Shown here one piece after another: positions 37,057 through 45,904 of a stretch of 64,000 nucleotides of DNA. The DNA is from Planctomicrobium sp051466335 (GTDB lineage Bacteria; Planctomycetota; Planctomycetia; Planctomycetales; Planctomycetaceae). How positions within the stretch are numbered: the first letter of the stretch is position 1; the number at the start of each line of letters is the position of its first letter. Both the position numbers and the translations under genes were made by a program. The DNA lies in assembly GCF_051466335.1 (NCBI RefSeq), contig NZ_CP195793.1:3472001-3536000 (forward strand). The letters are read 5' to 3'. The notes beneath the pieces were generated by a model that was given only the letters and a program-made list of their open reading frames with translations, searched no databases and had not been told where the DNA came from.

Positions 37057-37539
37057 ACGCACACTCCCTTGTCGTGAATGATTGATATCGTCATGAGCGC
37101 AGAATTCTCTCATGAGAGCATTTCATGCTTCTCTCATGAACTGTTCATGCACCCAAGTATACAAGAAGAACTGGAATTCGGCAGGCGGAGTTAAAAAAGA
37201 CGCCTCACCATTCGTTCAACCAGCAGATTCCGCCTGTCTCGCGTCAAAAAAGGTGATCGCCAACGTATTCTTGGTAACCAAGAGAACCTGCAGAAGAAAC
37301 GCCGTGCACACATTTTATTCCGGATATTCCGAGTCTGCAAGATCTGCCCACCGAACCGAGCAAATTGAGTTTACGTTTCCATCGGATTCTTCGCATTTTC
37401 CCACTGGAAATGTCGATAACGAATGCGGGGGCATCCGCAGGTAGTGGGTGCGTAGCAAGGCCTCTGCGATTTGTCCGCATTCAGCGGAACTGCCAGATCG
37501 CATAATGCCTCAATGCGGATCAAAATTGGGAACGGATTC
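37057..37539. other. divergent intergenic region
   Basis: About 480 bp with no supported gene between the epimerase-like gene and the lipoprotein gene. If the longer ATG start of the epimerase is used, it begins at 37114. Confidence 0.4.
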
Positions 37540-38046
37540 ATGAAGCGTTTTAGCCATCAAATGATGTTGGTGGGGATTCTTGCAGCGACCGCGATGACTG
37601 GATGCCAGACATTCAATGCGCCAGTCGTTCGGGGACAGAGTCCGTCTGTGCCAGCAAGCCCGAATACTCGCACCCTTTACCACACACCGATTCGCTCTGC
37701 GGCGGATGAGGCTCAGGACATTTACCACGAGCATCACAACACAACGACGTACCACTACAACGATCGCCTGGCTGGTGGACCAGCAAGCAGCTACGGCCAA
37801 AACTGTCCGCCAAACGCTCAGGGTGGCGGATTTCACACCAGCGGCGCCTATCAGGGTTACGGCGAAAACTGCCCACCGGGGCAACGCGGTTGCCGTAATG
37901 GCTATGGTCACGACAAATTCAGCTACGCTTATCAGGTCCCGAACGATCTGGTTTACCCACCATCCGGTCCTACGGGTGGTTTAGGTGGCGCGGTGGTCTA
38001 CCCATACTACACCCTCCGTGGGCCAAGCGACTTCTTCCGCCAGTAA
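37540..38046 (+). CDS. Gly/Tyr/Asn-rich lipoprotein, function unknown
   Basis: 168 residues from ATG 37540; the frame is open from 37471. The leader ends in AMTGC with Cys22, a lipoprotein signal. The mature part carries a His/Thr/Tyr-rich segment (HEHHNTTTYHY) and two similar modules, YGQNCPPNAQGGGF and YGENCPPGQRGCRNGYG, with paired cysteines, then YPPSGPTGGLGGAVVYPYY. It is likely an outer or cytoplasmic-membrane-anchored surface protein. It resembles in style, not in clear homology, the lipoprotein at 7109-7744. A terminator follows about 110 bp later. Confidence 0.65.
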   Translation: MKRFSHQMMLVGILAATAMTGCQTFNAPVVRGQSPSVPASPNTRTLYHTPIRSAADEAQDIYHEHHNTTTYHYNDRLAGGPASSYGQNCPPNAQGGGFHTSGAYQGYGENCPPGQRGCRNGYGHDKFSYAYQVPNDLVYPPSGPTGGLGGAVVYPYYTLRGPSDFFRQ

Positions 38047-38153
38047 AAGCAGTGGGTTTTTACAACGCGAGGCCGATTCGCTCTGCGGGAGTCCGGCAGT
38101 AGACGCCCGTCTCAATCGGCCCGTCATTGGGTGACCTCCAGGCTTGCTACAAG

Positions 38154-38187
38154 AAAACCACCCTGTCCGCACAGAGTGGTTTTTTCA
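38154..38187 (+). terminator. intrinsic terminator of the lipoprotein gene
   Basis: AAAACCAC (38154-38161) pairs with GTGGTTTT (38176-38183), and inside CTGT pairs with ACAG around CCGC; a T-run follows. It lies about 110 bp after the lipoprotein stop. Confidence 0.8.
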
Positions 38188-38570
38188 TTTGATGCATCAG
38201 GCTTTGCTCGATTTCGATGGATCGTTTTTCCCCACATCCCCTGCAGTGAAAAAGAGCAAGTTCGAATTCTGATGGCGTAATCCCCTTCAAATCACCGAAA
38301 AATCACTCTTGGCATGAGGGTTGCAACTACCAACTCTCGCTATTACGGAATCTGCCCGCTTCCGTGGTGGTAATGCAAGCGTCCCAAAGATGGTCTCTGG
38401 GACGCTTGTTCCATTTTGTAGATCGTCTTATTGAACAAAGCTCTCTGGTGGCTCGCGCCGCGTTTTTCTTTTATGCGTCTTGCTCGCGAGTTTGATAGAC
38501 TGTTGATCACCCCAGCTATCTTTCTAGTCCCCAGATCCCTCTCATTTTATCATCGCTCGACGGAGAGATA
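38188..38570. other. intergenic region before rnr
   Basis: About 380 bp. Apart from the strong stem-loop at 38376-38408 I see no gene. The stretch between the lipoprotein terminator and that stem-loop is not accounted for. Confidence 0.45.
38376..38408 (+). terminator. orphan stem-loop, terminator-like
   Basis: Perfect 11-bp stem CAAGCGTCCCA (38376-38386) with TGGGACGCTTG (38398-38408), 11-nt loop, followed by TTCCATTTTG. No protein gene ends here: the lipoprotein already has a terminator 190 bp upstream and rnr starts 160 bp downstream. It may end a small RNA or be part of the rnr leader. Confidence 0.5.
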
Positions 38571-40835
38571 ATGTCTCGTATTCGCCAACTCATCACTCAG
38601 TTCCTGAGTCGTCCCGGCTACAAAGCTCTCAAGCCGAAGTTGTTGGCGAAGAAAATCGGGGTGACCAAAAAGAAGATGGCTGCCTTTGAAGCAGCGCTTG
38701 AAGAGGCTCGATCAAGCGGAGACATCCGGATTTTAGAGTCCGGCCGGATCGTTCCCCGTCTGGCGGCGAATACGTACAGCGGAATTCTTCGCAAAATCGC
38801 CAGCGGCGATGCTTTTGTCATTCTCCATGAACCTCGCCCCGCTGGAGTCGAAGGAGACCTTTTCGTCGACGCGGCTGACTGTCTGGATTCGCAAAATGGC
38901 GATGAAGTTCTTGTCAGACTGCGAAAAAGAGTGACGAGCCAAGGTCACCGCTGTGCTGAAGTCGTTGACATTGTTCAACGAGCAACAAATGTCTTTGTCG
39001 GAACCTATTTCGAGGAAGACGACAAAGCCTGGGTCCAAATCGACGGGAAGAACTACGGGGCGCCTATCTGGGTTGGTGATCCCGGAGCCAAGGGAGCAAT
39101 CGAGGGAGATAAGGTTGTTGTCGAGATGCTTCGATTTCCTTCCGCCGATGTGATTGGCGAAGGAGTTCTAACCAAGGTGCTGGGGCCACGTGGTGTCCCT
39201 GGGGTCGACACACAACTCGTGATCCACGAGTTCGCGATCCCGGACGAATTTCCGGAAATCGTCCTGGAAGAAGCCCGTTTGCAAGCAGAAACCTATCAGG
39301 AGAACGATCTTACCGATCGCGAGGATCTCACTGAGACACTCATCGTGACGATCGACCCCGTCGACGCTCGTGACTTTGACGATGCGATTTCCCTTGAGCG
39401 TTGGGAAAATGGGCATTGGCATCTGGGCGTCCACATCGCAGATGTCTCGCACTTTGTGCAGCCAGGAACGGAATTGGACCGTGAAGCCCAGCTCCGAGGA
39501 AACAGCGTTTACCTGCCGACAAAAGTGATCCCGATGCTCCCGGAGATCATCTCCAACGGACTCGCATCATTGCAGGCGGAACGAGTTCGCTTCACGGTAT
39601 CAGCATTCATAGAGTTCAGCCCTGACGGAATCCCTGTCTCCTCACGTTTTGCCCGATCCGCGATTCGAGCGAAGCACAGGTTCGCATACGAGGAGGTAAT
39701 GCCATTAGTCAATAACACAGCTCCTGATGAAGCTCAAAAGCTGTCGCCCGAAATTCTGACGCTTCTCGGCAATATGCACGAACTGGCCATGCTCCTGCGC
39801 GAAAGGCGTTTCGCACAGACCGCTCTTGAACTCGACATGCCGGAGGTGAAGCTGGACTTTGATCAGGATGGGAAAGTGATTGGTGCACACGAGACCGATC
39901 ATGATGAAAGCCATCAGATGATCGAGGAATTCATGTTGGCAGCCAATGTAGCGGTGGCACAAGAACTCGACCGTCGAGGGTTGCCGTTTATGCGACGCGT
40001 TCACCCTGATCCGAGCCTCCAGAAAATGACTGCGTTAGGGGAGTTCGTCGAAGGGCTGGGATTCCCGATGAAGCAGGTTCAAAGCCGAAGCGACCTGCAG
40101 AAGCTGCTAAAAAAGGTAAAAGGAACACCGAAAGAACATGCCATCAGTTACGCAGTACTGCGGAGTTTGAAGCAGGCAACCTATTCCCCGCTTGCTGACG
40201 GGCATTATGCGCTTGCTGAGGAACACTATTGCCACTTCACCAGCCCGATCCGGCGCTATCCGGACTTACTGATTCACCGCATGTTGCTGGGACTGCTCGA
40301 AAACAAGAAGAACGCGTTCGGACAGGGGATGGAAGAGCAACTGCGGATGGGTCGACACTGCTCAACGACCGAGCGGCGCGCGGAACGAGCCGAACGTGAG
40401 CTGGTCAAAATCAAGTTGCTCACCTACATGGAAAGCCGTATCGGCGAGGAAATGGATGCGATCATCACCGGTGTCGATCGATACGGATTCTTCTGCCGTG
40501 GAGTCGAGATTCCAGCGGAAGGTCTGGTGCATATCGGAACACTCTCGCGGTCGGACTACTTTGACTTTGATCGCCCACAGATGGCGCTGGTTTCTAAAAG
40601 TGGTGTGATGTACCAACTCGGTGATCGGGTCCGAGTGGAAGTGATCAGCGTCGATGTGAATCGTCGCGAGTTGAATCTGAAGCTGGCAAAAGGAGCAGAT
40701 GAGAAGAGGCCCGCGCCAAAATCCAGTTCATCGCGCAAGCAGCGAATCAACTCAGTTCGATCGACAGATCAATCATCAAAAGGGAAGCGACAAAAGCCTC
40801 GCAAGAAAAACTCCTCACGACGCAAGGGGAAATAG
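38571..40835 (+). CDS. rnr: ribonuclease R
   Basis: 754 residues. A winged-helix-like N-terminus and cold-shock/OB domains precede the RNB catalytic domain, which contains TIDPVDARDFDDAISLE with the metal-binding Asp cluster, then HFTSPIRRYPDL. A C-terminal S1 domain (about 650-710) is followed by a Lys/Arg/Ser-rich tail (KKNSSRRKGK) that would bind RNA. It is the 3'-5' exoribonuclease that degrades structured RNA. GGAG lies 5 nt before the ATG. The gene is monocistronic. Confidence 0.95.
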   Translation: MSRIRQLITQFLSRPGYKALKPKLLAKKIGVTKKKMAAFEAALEEARSSGDIRILESGRIVPRLAANTYSGILRKIASGDAFVILHEPRPAGVEGDLFVDAADCLDSQNGDEVLVRLRKRVTSQGHRCAEVVDIVQRATNVFVGTYFEEDDKAWVQIDGKNYGAPIWVGDPGAKGAIEGDKVVVEMLRFPSADVIGEGVLTKVLGPRGVPGVDTQLVIHEFAIPDEFPEIVLEEARLQAETYQENDLTDREDLTETLIVTIDPVDARDFDDAISLERWENGHWHLGVHIADVSHFVQPGTELDREAQLRGNSVYLPTKVIPMLPEIISNGLASLQAERVRFTVSAFIEFSPDGIPVSSRFARSAIRAKHRFAYEEVMPLVNNTAPDEAQKLSPEILTLLGNMHELAMLLRERRFAQTALELDMPEVKLDFDQDGKVIGAHETDHDESHQMIEEFMLAANVAVAQELDRRGLPFMRRVHPDPSLQKMTALGEFVEGLGFPMKQVQSRSDLQKLLKKVKGTPKEHAISYAVLRSLKQATYSPLADGHYALAEEHYCHFTSPIRRYPDLLIHRMLLGLLENKKNAFGQGMEEQLRMGRHCSTTERRAERAERELVKIKLLTYMESRIGEEMDAIITGVDRYGFFCRGVEIPAEGLVHIGTLSRSDYFDFDRPQMALVSKSGVMYQLGDRVRVEVISVDVNRRELNLKLAKGADEKRPAPKSSSSRKQRINSVRSTDQSSKGKRQKPRKKNSSRRKGK

Positions 40836-40921
40836 AGAGCCGGGAGTTTTGGCGTGAATTGAGATCGGCCGGCCGGAGACTGATTCGAAGTTTCAATCAG
40901 CCCGGTCGCCGTTAGAGTGCC

Positions 40922-41016
40922 TCTCACGAGAGTGTGGCGTTCCGGCGACGATAAACGGAGCGCTTAAACGAGTTTTTGCCGCCATTCGCCGACACACACA
41001 ACTGAGACAGGGACTA
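40922..41016 (-). repeat. TAG-anchored dispersed repeat, copy B
   Basis: 95 bp, about 70% identical to 32396-32490 with no gaps. On the minus strand it begins with the TAG stop of the PAS-GGDEF-HD gene, continues CCCTGTCTCAG, and includes ACTCGTTTAAGCGC and GGAACGCCACACTCTCG. A further inverted repeat, TCGCCG/CGGCGA, brackets 40904-40947 just beyond its far end. Confidence 0.8.
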
Positions 41017-43089
41017 GTTCCACGATGAGGCGGGCCGTAGTGAGCGGATGCTGTCGATCTTCGTGTTCAGGAAGGCAGCCTGAGTGGCCCGACAGTAGGT
41101 CAGCAACTCATTCGCACAACACAAGCAGCCCAGGATATCGCGTCCTGTGATTGCGATCTGTTCGAGTTCCATCGCCTTCGCGCTAATCTCAATTGCCCCG
41201 ACGCGATTGGCAGTATTGCAAATCTGACCTGCGATGAGCTTGAGTTCTTCGACGTCCTGTAGATCGACAGCTTCGGCAAGTCGTTCCAATTCGATTCCGA
41301 ACGCGAGGGCTGCTTCTAAAGGGACTTGCAAATGCGGAATCGGAGTTTGTGGTTGAGATGTCATGAACTCAACAAACTGCTCGACGATTTCCGGATCGAA
41401 TTGTTCTCCAGCACACCGCTGTAACTCAGCAACGGCTTGCTGATGGGACATCGCACTGCGATAGATCTTGTGATTGACCATGGAGTCATAGGCATCCGCA
41501 ACCGCAAGAATGCGCGCTCCGAGCGGAATCTGAATCCCAGATTCGATGGTGGCGGAAAACGGACGAATTGCATTCTCGACAATTTCAGTCAGCTCTGGTG
41601 TTGCGAACGAAGTTCGAATGATTTCCACGCTGATGCGTTCACAGGACCGAAGTGTATCCCAGTCCTCTGTTGTCAATTTGTCTGCTTTTTGCAGAGTCGA
41701 GTCTGGAATGCCGATCTTCCCGATGTCGTGAAGGAGGGCCGCCATCTCCAGCACATAGCAGTTCGACTGCGAGAGTATTGGTTGGCCAAAATTCACGCAC
41801 AAATCGGCGACGCGGCGGCAATGCGCAGCGGTGGCGAAATCGCGGAAAGACAAAGCGGAGATGAGCGCTGTCACTGCTGGAAACGGGATACTTGAAACCT
41901 GATCGATTCGGGACGACAGGGAGCTTTCATCCAGATCTAAATTGTCCGTATCCTCGATGCGGTAGACGAACTGGTTGCGCCCGCGTGATTTCGCCGTCTG
42001 CAAGTAGTTATCCGCATGCGCAAGAAGCGCCTGGGCCGACTCTGAAAATTCTGACAGAGAAGACATCCCCATACTGACTGTCACCCTGGACGCCGAAGGG
42101 GTGACTCGAGTGATCTGCTTGCGGAGATCCTCACAGAACTTCAGGCCGTCTTCGAAGGAGGTTTTCGGCAGGATGACCAGAAACTCTTTTCCTCCGTTTC
42201 GACTGACAACTGCGTCCTCTGCAACGCTTTCTAGAAGAAGTTCTCCGATTCTTTTAAGAATGGTGTCAGCCGTTTCATGTCCCAGCTGATCGTTGACTTC
42301 TCGAAATCGGTCAAGATTGACGAGGATGCAAATCAGGTTATGGCGGAATCTTCGGGCGTCACTCCATAATCGTTCTAACAATTCCATTCCGTGCCGACGA
42401 TTGTACGCTCCGGTCAGTTGGTCCCGGTTTGCCAGCAGTTCGAGTTTGGCGTTTTGCTGGCGAATGTGGTTTCCCGACTGCCTCACCGATTCGAGCAGGT
42501 TCGAGAGTTCCATCTGCTTTCTCTGAAATTTGGTCACATCCTCAAAAATGATCATCGCACCCCGCGGTGTTTCTGATTCTTCAGAGATGGCACTCCCCTT
42601 CATGACCAGAATGCGATCCTGAGTATTCGGCGGGCCAACCAGGTGCCCGCATCGAGATTCACATTCTTTGACCGCTTCAATGAGTGAAAGTTCAGAACTC
42701 GTACTTTCGAGGTCTTTCCATTTCCAGGGGAGAAGCTTGATTTTTTGCCCGAGAAGATCTGCCCTGTCGACCCCAGACAATTCAATAAATGCCTGATTCG
42801 TGAAGGTGATTTGACCGCGATAATCCAAAATCAGGATGGCGACGTTCAGATCATCGAGAGGTGATTGAAAGTACTTCGGAATCACCTCTGCTTTCGCCAA
42901 GTCACGATTTCGGATCGTGAGAACGATCAGGCCGATCCCCAGCACAGCAATGATGGATACTTCCAGATAGACGTGGAGCCTTCCCGTTGAATGCATCAAC
43001 AACCAGAGGACGCCAATCACGGCACACAATGTCACGAACGTCTGCGTTGCGTTAATAAGCGGCGTTCGGCGATTTGGTTTGTTGAGCAT
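41014..43089 (-). CDS. membrane PAS-GGDEF-HD-HPt-like signalling protein with degenerate sites
   Basis: 691 residues. Two N-terminal membrane helices (about 15-34, 41-59) are followed by PAS (75-190), GGDEF (220-380), HD-GYP-like (400-575) and a helical HPt-like end (590-670). The GGDEF signature is GGKEF at 299-303, so the cyclase site is lost. The HD part keeps HDIGKIGIPD (His454, Asp455) and ILAVADAYDSM, but the downstream His (RSCERIS instead of a His-containing helix) and the HHE..DG.GYP loop are missing. The HPt-like helix has GQICNTANRVGA where a phospho-His would be. It is probably a receptor or scaffold for c-di-GMP signalling, not an enzyme. Confidence 0.8.
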   Translation of the reverse strand: MLNKPNRRTPLINATQTFVTLCAVIGVLWLLMHSTGRLHVYLEVSIIAVLGIGLIVLTIRNRDLAKAEVIPKYFQSPLDDLNVAILILDYRGQITFTNQAFIELSGVDRADLLGQKIKLLPWKWKDLESTSSELSLIEAVKECESRCGHLVGPPNTQDRILVMKGSAISEESETPRGAMIIFEDVTKFQRKQMELSNLLESVRQSGNHIRQQNAKLELLANRDQLTGAYNRRHGMELLERLWSDARRFRHNLICILVNLDRFREVNDQLGHETADTILKRIGELLLESVAEDAVVSRNGGKEFLVILPKTSFEDGLKFCEDLRKQITRVTPSASRVTVSMGMSSLSEFSESAQALLAHADNYLQTAKSRGRNQFVYRIEDTDNLDLDESSLSSRIDQVSSIPFPAVTALISALSFRDFATAAHCRRVADLCVNFGQPILSQSNCYVLEMAALLHDIGKIGIPDSTLQKADKLTTEDWDTLRSCERISVEIIRTSFATPELTEIVENAIRPFSATIESGIQIPLGARILAVADAYDSMVNHKIYRSAMSHQQAVAELQRCAGEQFDPEIVEQFVEFMTSQPQTPIPHLQVPLEAALAFGIELERLAEAVDLQDVEELKLIAGQICNTANRVGAIEISAKAMELEQIAITGRDILGCLCCANELLTYCRATQAAFLNTKIDSIRSLRPASSWN

Positions 43090-43457
43090 TTGTTCAAAAT
43101 AGCATTTGTGAATTTGATTGATGCACTACGTCTATAAATTCATACATCCACTAGAATTCGGAGCGTTGCTTTTTTGTACGATGGCTTTCGTTTTATTGAA
43201 GGATCGCCCGCATTGATGGAAAATAATGCAACACTCATTCAATCATTGAGCTGTCTCTCGGGAGATTTCCGAGGTCGGAAGTTGTTTTTTTTGATTCGTA
43301 CGTGAATCGTGAACTATTTGTGTACGGATCCGCTTTTGATTCAGCACTAATTTGAGTGCGAGAGTTCCTGTGCGACTTCATGTCGAACCGAGCCTGTGCA
43401 TTTCCCGAACAAAAAAACACTTTCAAATTCTTGAGTAATGACTCACGAGGGTGCGAT
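43090..43457. other. divergent intergenic region
   Basis: About 370 bp between the PAS-GGDEF-HD gene and the anti-sigma-like gene, divergent. No gene or repeat recognised. GAGGG just before 43458 is the ribosome site of the next gene. Confidence 0.45.
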
Positions 43458-45527
43458 ATGCGGCTGACATTGAGAACCATTCTGGCATATCTCGACGATG
43501 TCCTTGAGCCCGCTCAAGCCCGAGAGATCGGGGAGAAAATTGCTGAGAGTCCCGACGCTGTGGCGCTGATGAATCGATTGAAAGATGTGATTCGCCGTCG
43601 TCGAATCGGTGCTCCTGAACTGGCAGGTCCAGGTTCGGGCCCGGATCCGAACATCGTTTCGGATTATTTCGAAAACGTGCTGTCACCCTCGCAGGTCGTG
43701 GAATTGGAAAGACTGTGCCAATCGTCAGATTTGCATCTGGCGGAGGTCGCTGCCTGTCACAAAATCCTCAGCCTGGTGATGAGTCAGCCGATCGACGTTT
43801 CGGACAGCATGAAGGACCGCATGTACGCCCTCGGTACTCACAAAACGCCGGGCGATACGCCTTCCAGCGGAGATATTCCCGCCCCGATGGCAGAGGGAAT
43901 GTCTGCCGTCCGGACTGAGAGTGAAAGCCGCCTGCCGGAGTATTTGACTCGCCGTTCCAGCTTTCCTCAGAAGTATGGTGCGATCACAGTTGTCGCCCTT
44001 ATTGGATTGGCATGGGCGACGCTCCTCGCAACTGACAAGAGCCTTTGGACCAGATCGCAAGCGAATCGACCGGTTGCACAAATTGATGACTCCAAGGAAG
44101 AAGCGAACGCACTACCGGAACCTGAAAAAAATCCAGTGCCCGGTCCCCCCGCAGTTCAGGTTGTGGATACTGTTCCGATCGATGATTCAGGTCTTCCTAC
44201 CGAATCGGTTTTGGACACAGAAATGGGCTTAATGGAGGATGGGGAAGAGACTGAGGAAGATCTTTCCTCGGTTGGCGAAATGCCGCTTCCCCCGGAAGAA
44301 ACAGAGCCCGAAATGCCCGCCCCGGCCAAGCCTCAAGTCGTTGAAGGAGAACGATTCCCTGAGTTCGACTTTCGATATCAGGAGGGGGACGATGTGACGA
44401 TTCAGCGTGATGCTGGCTCCGTCGATTGGTTATTGCATTCCGGCGGAATCGATTCGGCTGTGGGTGTCGGCGATGAATTTGCGATTCCTGCTCCGTTTCA
44501 GGGATTGTTCGAAATCGATGGTCGCGTCGAAATTTCACTCTCTTCGGGAGCGCGCGTGTTGCGAACTCCGCGATTGGAAAAGACGATTTTAGGACTCGCA
44601 CTGAATCGTGGGCATATCACGATTAAGAGACCTATCACGGAAAATGAACCGATCGCAGTGAATTTGAACGTAGCGCAGCGAGACTGGGTAATCGAGTTTC
44701 TGGATCCAGAAACTGAGATCGCTTCACAGGTTACCTTGCCGATCCCCAAAGGGCAGCCAGGTCCAAACACCACGTATTCAGTTGACGGTGGACTTGTCGT
44801 TCTGTCAGGACGTGTTCGAGTGACGGGAGAAGGTGGCGAACCAATCGAACTGACCCCGAGTGAAGGGTATGCACGTTGGCCCGCTGCCGGCACTCAGTTG
44901 GTGGTCGGAACGGATCAGAGTCTGCCTAGTTGGGCAATGCCGGTTTCAAGCATTGTAACTCCTGCGATGAAGCAGTTGGCGAAGCTGTATCAGAAAGAAT
45001 TCCTCCCCGGACGCACTATCGTTCAATGCATTGGGCCAGTCACTCTGGACAAACGAGCTGGAATTTCAGAACTCGCAGTGAAAACAATGGCGATCATCGA
45101 CGAATACCACTTCACCGTGCCGGCATTGAAATCGGAGCATCAGGAATCACGTCTGGCCGCGATTGAAGGGGTGAGACAATGGTTGATCATGAGTCCAGAT
45201 CATCCTGCGTTGCTCAATGAGGAACTCAAACGAGGATTCCGGGAAGAATCGATTGGGACGCTCGAGAAAATGTTGTGGGGATTCCCAGACTCTGATGCGC
45301 ACGATCCTGCAGTTTCCCGGCAACTGATTGACTGGATGTCAGACGAACACATCGCAATTCGACAACTTGCCTTTGAATTTGTCTCCCGGGTCGTCGGTAA
45401 GACCTATGATTACATGCCCATGGCGCCGATTGCCGAGAGAAGAGCGGCAATTCAGCGGTGGGAAGACTATGTAAAACGAAGTGGTGGCACGCTACTTCCT
45501 GCGACGGATACTGAACCTCAGCAATAA
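43458..45527 (+). CDS. large membrane protein with anti-sigma-like N-terminus (planctomycete-specific)
   Basis: 689 residues from ATG 43458 (GAGGG 7 nt upstream); the frame is open from 43356. The N-terminus holds two similar helical modules, LAYLDDVLEPAQAREIGEKI (about 9-28) and VSDYFENVLSPSQVVELERL (about 68-87), resembling the cytosolic part of anti-sigma factors but without zinc ligands. One membrane helix lies near 180-200 (ITVVALIGLAWATLLA). A long acidic Pro/Glu linker (about 220-300) leads to a beta-rich domain reminiscent of FecR and a C-terminal helical region. No sigma gene is adjacent. I know similar proteins only from planctomycetes; the role is inferred. Confidence 0.65.
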   Translation: MRLTLRTILAYLDDVLEPAQAREIGEKIAESPDAVALMNRLKDVIRRRRIGAPELAGPGSGPDPNIVSDYFENVLSPSQVVELERLCQSSDLHLAEVAACHKILSLVMSQPIDVSDSMKDRMYALGTHKTPGDTPSSGDIPAPMAEGMSAVRTESESRLPEYLTRRSSFPQKYGAITVVALIGLAWATLLATDKSLWTRSQANRPVAQIDDSKEEANALPEPEKNPVPGPPAVQVVDTVPIDDSGLPTESVLDTEMGLMEDGEETEEDLSSVGEMPLPPEETEPEMPAPAKPQVVEGERFPEFDFRYQEGDDVTIQRDAGSVDWLLHSGGIDSAVGVGDEFAIPAPFQGLFEIDGRVEISLSSGARVLRTPRLEKTILGLALNRGHITIKRPITENEPIAVNLNVAQRDWVIEFLDPETEIASQVTLPIPKGQPGPNTTYSVDGGLVVLSGRVRVTGEGGEPIELTPSEGYARWPAAGTQLVVGTDQSLPSWAMPVSSIVTPAMKQLAKLYQKEFLPGRTIVQCIGPVTLDKRAGISELAVKTMAIIDEYHFTVPALKSEHQESRLAAIEGVRQWLIMSPDHPALLNEELKRGFREESIGTLEKMLWGFPDSDAHDPAVSRQLIDWMSDEHIAIRQLAFEFVSRVVGKTYDYMPMAPIAERRAAIQRWEDYVKRSGGTLLPATDTEPQQ

Positions 45528-45904
45528 ACGTCCGTGTCTGAAGTCGAACTGGATGCGATTTTAGCGAGTAAAACGCCCGCTCCCAACGGAAGCAGGGAGT
45601 CGCGAGATGCTCCAGTTCAATTCAATCGGTACAAGTCTTGCAATGGGATCGCTGTGATTAGTCAGGGAAGGTGTTGCATCATTCATAACAAGTATTTCGT
45701 TTCCATCGACGGCAGATTGTGCCGAATTGGACCATGCAAACTCGATTTTCCCGATCACGACAGACGATGACCTGCAACGTCCTGAACACGTGGTTCCAAT
45801 CATTGGAATCGCGAGTGAACGGGGCCAAATGGCTTACGGATGCCGCACCGATTCGTAATCGCCTTCAGGTCTTTGGTCTTCTGTCGTCGGGCGTAAACTG
45901 AATC
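45528..45904. other. intergenic region with protein-like open frames
   Basis: About 375 bp. Frames on both strands (plus 45534-45770, minus 45561-45803) read plausibly but have no ribosome site or family resemblance. A stem GCTCCC/GGGAG occurs near 45578-45602 without a T-run. I make no gene call. Confidence 0.35.

Noticed and set aside
45534..45803. Protein-like frames on both strands between the anti-sigma-like and hydrolase genes
   Set aside because: Neither has a ribosome site or family resemblance, and the two strands cannot both be coding; left uncalled.
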